A stretch of 6,693 bases of DNA, taken from Desulfobulbaceae bacterium (GTDB lineage: Bacteria; Desulfobacterota; Desulfobulbia; Desulfobulbales; Desulfocapsaceae). The stretch spans positions 1 through 6,693 of the forward strand of contig JAHEMX010000211.1 in the NCBI GenBank assembly GCA_024643445.1, in the 5' to 3' direction. The position numbers and the translations under genes are program-made. The notes beneath the pieces were generated by a model. It saw nothing but the letters and a program-made list of their open reading frames with translations, did no database searches and had not been told where the DNA came from. This document shows positions 1 to 4,943 of this stretch, piece by piece. Position 1 is the stretch's first letter. Every line of letters starts with the position of its first letter.

Positions 1-669
1 ACCGTGCTCGGCAGTCATCAGGATCTCGCCGACGGCAAAAGCGCCGATCAGCGCGACGATAAAATTAACGCCGCCGATCAGACCGCTCCAGCCGAAAGTG
101 AATCGCTCGACACCAGCCATCGGATCAATGCCGACGGTCGCGATGAGCAGACCAACGAAGCCAATCAGGAAGGCCTTGGTCATCTGTTTTCCGCCCAGCG
201 TGGCGATCAGGGTCAGGGCGGCAAAGGCCAGCGCGAAATATTCCGGATCGGAAAAGGTCAACGCCACCTTGGCGAGCAGCGGGGAAACCAGGTTCATGAC
301 CACGACACTGAACAGGCCGCCGATGGTACTGCACATGATAGCTATGCCGAGCGCCTTGCCGGCCTGGCCGGCCTTGGCCATCGGATAGCCGTCAAAACCG
401 GTGACCGACGCCTCGGGCGACCCGGGTACGTTGAAGAGAATGGCCGAGATCGAGCCCCCGAACGTTCCTCCACAATAAACCGCAGTCAGCAGCAGCAGAC
501 CGGTGGTGGCATCCATCGCGTAGGTGAACGGGATGAGCAGGGCGGTACCCATCGTCGAGTTGAGACCGGGAATAGCTCCCAGCATGACGCCCATCATGAC
601 GCCGCCGAAAATAAAGAGCAGGGGCGTCGGTGAAAAAACGTTATGAAATGCGACTAACCAGATGTCCAT
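1..669 (-). CDS. tctA: TTT transporter large permease TctA, C-terminus cut by window edge
   Basis: Large inner-membrane subunit of a tripartite tricarboxylate transporter, which with TctB imports the carboxylate delivered by the periplasmic receptor TctC, driven by an ion gradient (family knowledge). The frame is open from ATG at 669 to base 1, giving 223 residues of a protein usually about 500 long, so roughly the N-terminal half is present. Visible TctA hallmarks are GAIPGL (31-36), a YCGGTFGGSISAILFNVPGS segment (65-84) followed by TGFDGYPMAKAGQAGKALGIA-like sequence (90-110), and a GIDP...GVERFTFG block (180-193). Hydrophobic stretches at about 17-35, 55-80, 107-128, 143-158, 166-181 and 196-215 suggest several membrane segments. 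The start is supported by AAGGGAG 8 bases upstream. It follows tctB by 20 bases, so it is almost certainly co-transcribed. The transported substrate cannot be read from this subunit. Confidence 0.95.
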   Translation of the reverse strand, partial: MDIWLVAFHNVFSPTPLLFIFGGVMMGVMLGAIPGLNSTMGTALLIPFTYAMDATTGLLLLTAVYCGGTFGGSISAILFNVPGSPEASVTGFDGYPMAKAGQAGKALGIAIMCSTIGGLFSVVVMNLVSPLLAKVALTFSDPEYFALAFAALTLIATLGGKQMTKAFLIGFVGLLIATVGIDPMAGVERFTFGWSGLIGGVNFIVALIGAFAVGEILMTAEHG

Positions 670-677
670 AATTCAGG

Positions 678-684
678 CTCCCTT
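678..684 (-). promoter_or_regulatory. Ribosome binding site of tctA
   Basis: AAGGGAG on the minus strand, 8 bases before the ATG at 669. It lies in the 20-base gap after the tctB stop and fixes the tctA start, so tctA has its own initiation signal and does not depend only on coupling to tctB. Confidence 0.7.
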
Positions 685-689
685 GCCGG

Positions 690-1193
690 TTAATATAATA
701 AATGGCTGATTTGGAGGAATATCCCCACTCCTCTCGGCAGGGGAACGTACATGGCCTTGGTAAAAAGCAGGACAATGACCAGCGTCAGCGCAAAAGGCAT
801 GGTGAATATCCAGGCCTTTTTACGTTCGCCGAGCAGGTACATAAAGGCGATCATCTGCAGCGGCGTCAGGACCAGGAAACCGACATACGGCAGAAGGATC
901 AGATAACCGGCGATCAGGGCCACAGCCGCGAGAAAACGGGCATTGGCCACGGTAAAGTGAAAAGGTCGTACCCCTGGAATCGTCCCTTTCAACACGCCGC
1001 TGACCGAAAAAAATGCCATCATGACACTGAGCACCATCAGCGAAACAAGAATGCACTTGGGCCAGTAGGCCGGCCCGAGCTGCCCGTAGACATCACCCGA
1101 ATCTATCTTCTTTATTTCGAAAAAGAGAAACACCGAAATGACGAAGACAATCACACTGATTACGACATCCGCTTTGAATAATGCTTTAAACAC
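690..1193 (-). CDS. tctB: TTT transporter small membrane subunit TctB
   Basis: Small, poorly conserved inner-membrane subunit that partners TctA in TTT carboxylate uptake. With the GTG start at 1193 the protein has 167 residues, normal for TctB. Hydrophobic segments at about 9-26, 45-63, 86-121 (probably two helices joined at a proline) and 128-149 fit a four- to five-helix protein. The GPAYWPK segment (40-46) and the C-terminal PLPRG (151-155) match the GP..(F/W)P and LP.G signatures typical of the family. I prefer GTG at 1193 because AAGGAG sits 6 bases upstream (1200-1205). The longer frame from ATG at 1241 adds 16 charged residues (MRLDQRKKDSHIKEKS) and has no Shine-Dalgarno sequence before it. 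The gene lies between tctC and tctA, which supports the call more strongly than sequence alone. Confidence 0.88.
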   Translation of the reverse strand: MFKALFKADVVISVIVFVISVFLFFEIKKIDSGDVYGQLGPAYWPKCILVSLMVLSVMMAFFSVSGVLKGTIPGVRPFHFTVANARFLAAVALIAGYLILLPYVGFLVLTPLQMIAFMYLLGERKKAWIFTMPFALTLVIVLLFTKAMYVPLPRGVGIFLQISHLLY

Positions 1194-1199
1194 AGACTT

Positions 1200-1205
1200 C
1201 TCCTT
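1200..1205 (-). promoter_or_regulatory. Ribosome binding site deciding a GTG start for tctB
   Basis: AAGGAG on the minus strand with a 6-base spacer to GTG at 1193-1191. The upstream in-frame ATG at 1241 is preceded by CAACCAAACAG, which has no Shine-Dalgarno match, so this site argues for the shorter protein. Confidence 0.65.
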
Positions 1206-1272
1206 GATATGACTATCCTTTTTTCGCTGATCTAACCGCATCTGTTTGGTTGCAGGCGAACGAGCCCGCCCA

Positions 1273-1312
1273 CCACCTGCATTTACCCAGATCGCAGAGC
1301 AAATGCAGGTGG
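1273..1312 (-). other. Intercistronic stem-loop between tctC and tctB
   Basis: A perfect 12-bp inverted repeat: CCACCTGCATTT at 1273-1284 and AAATGCAGGTGG at 1301-1312, with a 16-base loop. It begins 31 bases after the tctC stop and ends about 80 bases before the tctB GTG start. No run of T follows it directly on the minus strand, where the next bases are TGGGCGGGCTC, so it does not look like an intrinsic terminator. In operons with a periplasmic receptor gene first, hairpins at this position often protect the receptor mRNA from 3' exonucleases and give more receptor than permease. That role is inferred here. A protein-binding operator is a less likely alternative. Confidence 0.75.
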
Positions 1313-1342
1313 CGAGAGTCAGGCCTTTTTACTGATGGACCG

Positions 1343-2326
1343 TTATTTTACGTATCCCAGTGTGGTCAGGATGTCCTTGTAGGCCTTGTATTCTTCATCC
1401 CAGAATTTGCCGAATTCAGCCGGATCTTTCCAACCCGGACGCTGATCGAGCAGAGAGGTAGCCTGGTATGAGGTGAACATCGGATCCTCGTAGGCTTTCT
1501 TCAGTTCTGCGGCAAGGTAGTCGATGATCGGCTGCGGGGTCCCCTTCTTGACGGCAAGACCGCGCCAGCGACCGGTGGTGATATCGATACCGAGTTCAAC
1601 GGAGCAGGGAACATCAGGGAATTTGGACAAGCGCTTGTCGTTGAAGACAATGATCGGCTTCAGCTTTCCTGCCTCGATGAGCGGAAGGATAACACCCGGC
1701 TCTTCGTGCAGCACGTCAAGATGCCCGCCGAGAACGGCGGCATGGGTCTGCGGTGCTTTATCATAGGGCACGTACTTGATATCAATTCCGGCTGCTTTGG
1801 CGAAACGCATGATAATGATTTCGTCGGGACTGGTCGGCGTGGTGCCGGTGAACTGTACTTTGCCGGGATTGGCCTTGGCATAGGCGATCAACTCCTGGAC
1901 GGTCTGGAAATTCTTGTTTTCGGGGTTGACGTAGAATATGCTGATATCCTGCTGCACCTGGACAAGAGGAGCGAATTCCTCACTGTAGTTTTCCCGTCCA
2001 AGAGCCGTATTGATCAACTGCTCGGGACTGAAATTGTAGATGGTATAGCCGTCAGCCGGCTGACCTAAAACGTATTTGGAGGCCTTCACGCCGGCACCGC
2101 CGGTCATATTCGTTACGTTGATCGGTACACCGAGGAGTTTGGTGGCCGGTGTCATCAGGTTACGCACGAAGATGTCACTGCCGCCACCGGCACCGTATTG
2201 CACGACGACCTCGATAGGACGATCCGGGTATCCAGCGGGTTTGTCCGCGGCCTGGACAGAAAATGCGGTAAGCAAAGATAGTAGCAGTACCAGCGACATG
2301 TGAATACAGTGCTTCTTGTTAAACAT
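1343..2326 (-). CDS. tctC: TTT transporter periplasmic solute receptor TctC (Bug family)
   Basis: Extracytoplasmic receptor that binds a carboxylate in the periplasm and passes it to TctAB. From ATG at 2326 the protein has 327 residues, the usual size. A Sec signal peptide is clear: basic MFNKKH, a hydrophobic core (about 10-23) and a probable cleavage after SVQA at residue 26. The mature protein opens with the Bug-family pattern YPDRPIEVVVQYGAGGGSD (33-51), followed by the second ligand-loop region NMTGGAGVKASKYV (73-86) and ADGYT (91-95). FTGTTPTSPDE (159-169), HLDVLHEEPG (202-211) and DVPCSVELG (238-246) sit where the family has its later conserved blocks. AGAGG, 7 bases upstream, supports this start. 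An in-frame TTG at 2413 would add 29 residues ahead of the signal peptide and is rejected. Cys7 lies before the hydrophobic core, so this is not a lipoprotein. It is first in tctCBA. The ligand cannot be assigned, since Bug receptors bind very varied carboxylates and other small molecules. Confidence 0.95.
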   Translation of the reverse strand: MFNKKHCIHMSLVLLLSLLTAFSVQAADKPAGYPDRPIEVVVQYGAGGGSDIFVRNLMTPATKLLGVPINVTNMTGGAGVKASKYVLGQPADGYTIYNFSPEQLINTALGRENYSEEFAPLVQVQQDISIFYVNPENKNFQTVQELIAYAKANPGKVQFTGTTPTSPDEIIIMRFAKAAGIDIKYVPYDKAPQTHAAVLGGHLDVLHEEPGVILPLIEAGKLKPIIVFNDKRLSKFPDVPCSVELGIDITTGRWRGLAVKKGTPQPIIDYLAAELKKAYEDPMFTSYQATSLLDQRPGWKDPAEFGKFWDEEYKAYKDILTTLGYVK

Positions 2327-2333
2327 GTTTACA

Positions 2334-2338
2334 CCTCT
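2334..2338 (-). promoter_or_regulatory. Ribosome binding site of tctC
   Basis: AGAGG (part of AGAGAGGTG) on the minus strand, 7 bases before ATG at 2326. It selects the start that puts a typical signal peptide at the N-terminus. Confidence 0.7.
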
Positions 2339-2373
2339 CTTATTTTTGAAATTCAGCAACAAAATGCTGCACA

Positions 2374-2389
2374 AGCACTCTGCGATCCA
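2374..2389 (-). promoter_or_regulatory. Weaker sigma-54-like promoter close to tctC
   Basis: The minus strand reads TGGATCG, 4 bases, then GTGCT, with the required GG-N10-GC spacing and 9 of 12 matches to TGGCACG-N4-TTGCW. Transcription would start near 2363, giving a conventional leader of about 37 bases before tctC. The -24 element lacks the CA after TGG, and the tandem dyads are more than 420 bp upstream, so it is less convincing than the site at 2673-2688. It may be a secondary promoter or chance. Confidence 0.3.
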
Positions 2390-2431
2390 GCTAGATAAAG
2401 CTTTTTTACTCAAGCAGATAGTTTTTTTGTG

Positions 2432-2441
2432 TCACCTCCTT
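2432..2441 (-). promoter_or_regulatory. Orphan full-length Shine-Dalgarno sequence in the tctC leader
   Basis: AAGGAGGTGA on the minus strand is a full match to the anti-Shine-Dalgarno end of 16S rRNA, but no ATG, GTG or TTG occurs at a usual distance after it. The first candidate is TTG at 2413, 21 bases past the GGAGG core and in frame with tctC. It could be a ribosome standby site, the remnant of a lost small gene, or chance. Confidence 0.35.
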
Positions 2442-2529
2442 GTCTGATGATTAAGATCTCCTGATCATAAAAAAATGATTTCTGATAATGGTCGTCTTTT
2501 GCGCAGAGCGACTCCCCAAACACGCTGCC

Positions 2530-2603
2530 CGCTGGTGTGAGGAGGTATCCGGCCCAGCAACAAGGACGGAAACTATTTCCAACCTGCTCCCTCCACACCA
2601 GCG
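2530..2603 (-). repeat. Interrupted inverted repeat in the tctC leader
   Basis: GCTGGTGTG at 2531-2539 and its exact complement CACACCAGC at 2594-2602 form a 9-bp stem, extended to 10 bp by the flanking C2530/G2603. The enclosed 54 bases contain a smaller perfect hairpin, GGAAA-CTA-TTTCC, at 2568-2580, and more imperfect pairing next to the main stem (GAGGAGGT against GAGCAGGT). If transcription starts near 2663 this would be a branched fold in the tctC leader RNA. It could equally be a DNA-level binding site. It matches no riboswitch class I recognise. Confidence 0.5.
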
Positions 2604-2672
2604 CACGCCGTCAGGGGCGTTATGGCAGGATAGCGGCTTCATGAGCTACACTGCCGTCAATCCTGAATTAGT

Positions 2673-2688
2673 TGCAAGTAACGGGCCA
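2673..2688 (-). promoter_or_regulatory. Sigma-54 (-24/-12) promoter for tctCBA
   Basis: The minus strand reads TGGCCCG, 4 bases, then TTGCA. This matches 11 of the 12 defined positions of TGGCACG-N4-TTGCW, with exact GG-N10-GC spacing. The start of transcription is expected near 2663, leaving a leader of about 337 bases before tctC. The site points at tctC, lies downstream of a sigma-54 activator gene, and has paired dyads about 120-175 bp upstream of its -24 element, a normal position for activator sites. Together these make it the best promoter in the window. Confidence 0.8.
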
Positions 2689-2809
2689 CTTGGGCGATCG
2701 TCTACCCGGCGAATCTATTTTCCCGCGCGGTCTTTATAACCACGGAGAAAATCGCCATTTTTTACATCACGAGGCCATGGCCCGGCCAGCAGGGGAAACA
2801 TCGGGGGAG

Positions 2810-2839
2810 GCATGTCGTTTCAATAAAGAAACAACATGC
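2810..2839. promoter_or_regulatory. Activator-site candidate 1: extended GTTTC-N6-GAAAC dyad
   Basis: GCATGTCGTTTC (2810-2821) and GAAACAACATGC (2828-2839) are 12-base arms with a single mismatch around a 6-base centre (AATAAA). The core is GTTTC-N6-GAAAC at 2817-2832. It lies about 120-150 bp upstream of the -24 element of the sigma-54 promoter, and downstream of the activator gene. It lacks a following T-run on either strand, so a terminator is unlikely. Binding by the neighbouring activator is inferred. Confidence 0.65.
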
Positions 2840-2840
2840 G

Positions 2841-2864
2841 TGAAAAGCTTTTCATAATTGAAAC
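2841..2864. promoter_or_regulatory. Activator-site candidate 2: TTTTC-N6-GAAAC dyad with overlapping palindrome
   Basis: TTTTC (2849-2853), six bases and GAAAC (2860-2864) repeat the layout of the dyad at 2817-2832. The centre-to-centre distance is exactly 32 bp, about three helical turns, so both sites would face the same side of the DNA. The left arm overlaps a perfect 14-bp palindrome, TGAAAAGCTTTTCA, at 2841-2854. Additional GAAACA half-sites occur at 2795-2800 and 2884-2889, the latter 11 bases beyond the regulator stop codon. Confidence 0.6.
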
Positions 2865-2899
2865 AAAACCGCGTTGGCGCGCTGAAACAAGCCGGGGAA

Positions 2900-4861
2900 T
2901 CACTGCAGCTTTCTCCATAACGTGGTTCTGCTGATTCCCAGCCTGTTGGCGGCCCGGGCCCTATTGCCATCACATTCTTCCAGGACATTGCGTATCAGCT
3001 GTTTTTCATAGGCCGCTTTTTCATCCCCCAGCAGAAGAGCCCGACTGCCTGATGAGACAAAGCTGCCATCCGTTTTTGTTAACGGAACCTCGGTATGATC
3101 GGATTCAGCCACTCCTGGAGTCCGGCAGGCATCGGTGCTGCCGGTAAAATCCTGGAGCTGCATGGCCCGCTGCACATCGTGTTCCTTGATGAGGCCGCCG
3201 GCAGTCATCACCGACAGTCGTTCCATCGCGTTGCGAAGCTGCCGGATATTTCCCGGCCAGCTGTACGCACAGAGAAGCTGCGCCGACCTGTCCGAGAAGA
3301 CGCCGTACGACTTCCCCTGGGCGTCATAGAACTCCCGCAGGAATTTATCGGCGATCTCAAGGACATCATTGCCACGCTCCTTCAAGGTGGGAACGGGAAG
3401 CGACAAGACATTCAACCGGTAATACAGATCCTCCCGAAACGACCCATTTGCCACCATTTCTCTCAGGTTCCGATGCGTTGCCGCGATGATCCGGACGTTG
3501 ACCGGCAGAATCCGACTGTCGCCAAGACGCATGACCTCCCGCTGTTCCAGCACCCGCAGAAATCTCGACTGCAGCGCCGCAGGCATCTCCCCGACCTCGT
3601 CGAGCATCAGGGTGCCCCCGTGCGCCATTTCAAACACTCCCGCCTTGCCGCCCTTGCGGGCACCGGTAAAGGCACCTTCCACATAGCCGAATAATTCGCT
3701 TTCCAGAATACTCTCCGGCAGGGCCGCGCAGCTGATGGCGACAAACGGCTCATTTCTCCGCTTGCTGCCATTATGAATGGCCTGGGCGAAAATTTCCTTC
3801 CCGGTTCCGGTCCGGCCATATATCAATATGGTGGAATCAATGCTGCCGTACTCGCGGGCCAGCGTGATGGTATTCCTCAACGCGTCGCTTTTGCCGATAA
3901 TATCCTCGAACCGATAGCGGGCCGACAGCCCCTTATCGGAGAGTTTTCGCCTGACATTACTTTCTATTTTCTGGAGCACATCGAGCTTCTGGAAGGTGGT
4001 GACCACGCCCTCGATCTTCCCGTCAACAATGATGGGAACCCTGTTTGCCACCACCTTTGCCGTGCCGATCTCGAGCACCGCGCCAAGTTCCGGCTTACCC
4101 GTCCTGAGCAGGTGCTGGCATCCCGCCTTGGGAATGACCTCGATGACATTATGGTTGATGGCCTTTTCCACCGGTATGCCGGAAACCTCTTCCGCGACCT
4201 TGTTGAATACCGTGATCTTTCCCTGCTTATCAAGGGCGATGATGCCGTCGTAGGTAAAGTTCAGCATGGCCTTGAGCTGCTCCGCCTTGCGCTTCTCCTG
4301 TTTCCTTACCATGAGAACCCGCCTGGCCTCCTGGATGGTCAGCCGGACCGTCTCGAAGGCGGTGGTGATGATCACCGCCTCCATCCCCCGCAGGCGCGCC
4401 TCCCGGGCCATGGCGATTTTCCCGATGACGACATCAACGCCCCGCTCCTTCAGATAGTGGGTGCCCCTGACAATATCATCGAGATCATTTTCGCAGGTGT
4501 ACTTTACCAGCTTGTCATTGATTACCTTCTCCAGGCTGGTAATGCCGAGAATCACTTCCTCAACGTCGACAATACCGACTTTCCTGCCGAGCTTCTTCGC
4601 TTCGTTATAGGCCAGCAGGACATCGTAGCCGCCGATACTGATGTCGATGACCGGAAGTTCAATGGCGGAGTTCTTGATCTTCGAAGCGGTCAGGCCGCGA
4701 CTGACGATCACCTGGTACCCCTGCTTTTCGCCCTCAAGGGCCAGCGCCACCGCTTCGTCCATACGCGTGACCCTGATATCGACGTCATCCTGGTTCCCGA
4801 CGACCTTCATGGCCAGTTCGGCAAGTTCGGGATAAGGAGATATGAAGAGTATTTCAGCCAT
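2900..4861 (-). CDS. Sigma-54 activator, PrpR_N-PAS-AAA+-Fis HTH
   Basis: Cytoplasmic enhancer-binding protein of 653 residues that activates sigma-54 RNA polymerase using ATP. The N-terminal part (about 1-185, opening MAEILFISPYPELAELAMKV) resembles the PrpR_N sensor domain, which in PrpR responds to 2-methylcitrate. A PAS domain follows (about 195-295, NFTYDGIIALDKQGKITVFN at 201-220). The AAA+ domain (about 318-555) is intact: Walker A GRTGTGKE (349-356), the sigma-54-contacting GAFTGA loop (396-401), Walker B GGTLMLDE (415-422) and FREDLYYRLNVL (475-486). A polar linker (about 571-612) leads to a Fis-type helix-turn-helix, GNRARAANRLGISRTTLWRKL (632-652). PrpR itself is shorter, so the extra length here is mainly the linker and PAS region. 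There is no receiver domain and no partner kinase nearby, so it acts as a one-component sensor. The ribosome site before ATG 4861 is weak, suggesting low expression. The ligand is unknown, and I give no symbol because it need not be PrpR. Confidence 0.93.
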   Translation of the reverse strand: MAEILFISPYPELAELAMKVVGNQDDVDIRVTRMDEAVALALEGEKQGYQVIVSRGLTASKIKNSAIELPVIDISIGGYDVLLAYNEAKKLGRKVGIVDVEEVILGITSLEKVINDKLVKYTCENDLDDIVRGTHYLKERGVDVVIGKIAMAREARLRGMEAVIITTAFETVRLTIQEARRVLMVRKQEKRKAEQLKAMLNFTYDGIIALDKQGKITVFNKVAEEVSGIPVEKAINHNVIEVIPKAGCQHLLRTGKPELGAVLEIGTAKVVANRVPIIVDGKIEGVVTTFQKLDVLQKIESNVRRKLSDKGLSARYRFEDIIGKSDALRNTITLAREYGSIDSTILIYGRTGTGKEIFAQAIHNGSKRRNEPFVAISCAALPESILESELFGYVEGAFTGARKGGKAGVFEMAHGGTLMLDEVGEMPAALQSRFLRVLEQREVMRLGDSRILPVNVRIIAATHRNLREMVANGSFREDLYYRLNVLSLPVPTLKERGNDVLEIADKFLREFYDAQGKSYGVFSDRSAQLLCAYSWPGNIRQLRNAMERLSVMTAGGLIKEHDVQRAMQLQDFTGSTDACRTPGVAESDHTEVPLTKTDGSFVSSGSRALLLGDEKAAYEKQLIRNVLEECDGNRARAANRLGISRTTLWRKLQ

Positions 4862-4915
4862 CTCTAAGTGTTTTCTGAACTTTTTACGAGTCTGTCAAGA
4901 ATAGTGGGTACCTTG

Positions 4916-4943
4916 AAAAATGGCACCAAAAGTCCCTTTTTTT
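4916..4943 (-). terminator. Weak terminator-like hairpin after ilvD
   Basis: In the 80-base gap between ilvD and the regulator, the minus strand can pair GGGAC with GTGCC (one mismatch) around TTTTG, flanked by a run of A before and ATTTTT after. The stem overlaps the ilvD stop codon and is short, so termination would be partial at best. The A/T flanks would make it roughly symmetrical for both strands. Confidence 0.3.

Larger units (their letters stand above)
2327..2899. other. 573-base regulatory intergenic region between the activator gene and tctC
   Basis: No convincing protein gene lies here. Short frames at 2410-2598 and 2451-2642 (minus) and 2488-2739 (plus) lack recognisable domains, and those I inspected on the minus strand lack a ribosome site. 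From right to left the interval holds tandem GAAAC/GTTTC dyads (2810-2864), a strong sigma-54 promoter (2673-2688), a leader with an interrupted inverted repeat (2530-2603), an orphan Shine-Dalgarno sequence (2432-2441), a weaker sigma-54-like site (2374-2389) and the tctC ribosome site. A perfect 10-bp palindrome, GGCCATGGCC, lies at 2773-2782, with no role I can assign. No intrinsic terminator is evident just after the regulator stop, so some read-through into tctC is possible. Confidence 0.7.

Noticed and set aside
4..633. 209-residue plus-strand reading frame
   Set aside because: It lies antisense to tctA, is rich in Gln, Gly, Arg and Asp with no domain, and is explained by the codon pattern of the real gene.
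2327..2413. 29-residue N-terminal extension of tctC from TTG at 2413
   Set aside because: It would bury the signal peptide behind extra residues. The nearest Shine-Dalgarno core is 21 bases away, while ATG 2326 has its own well-spaced site.
2501..2516. Another GG-N10-GC arrangement on the minus strand
   Set aside because: Only about half of the sigma-54 consensus positions match, so it is probably chance.
2410..2642. Short minus-strand frames of 62 and 63 residues in the tctC leader
   Set aside because: No family resemblance and no convincing ribosome site before either start; they overlap each other in different frames.
2810..2839. Dyad 1 as an intrinsic terminator of the regulator gene
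   Set aside because: The stem is long enough, but CTCCCCC rather than a T-run follows it on the minus strand, and it pairs in layout with a second dyad.
3773..4867. 364-residue plus-strand reading frame
   Set aside because: It is antisense to the intact regulator gene; its composition is that of a mirrored frame and no family is recognisable.
4869..4898. Sigma-70 promoter for the regulator with a perfect TTGACA at 4893-4898
   Set aside because: At 16-18 base spacing the -10 hexamer would be AGAAAA, GAAAAC or AAAACA, all poor, and transcription would start almost on the start codon.
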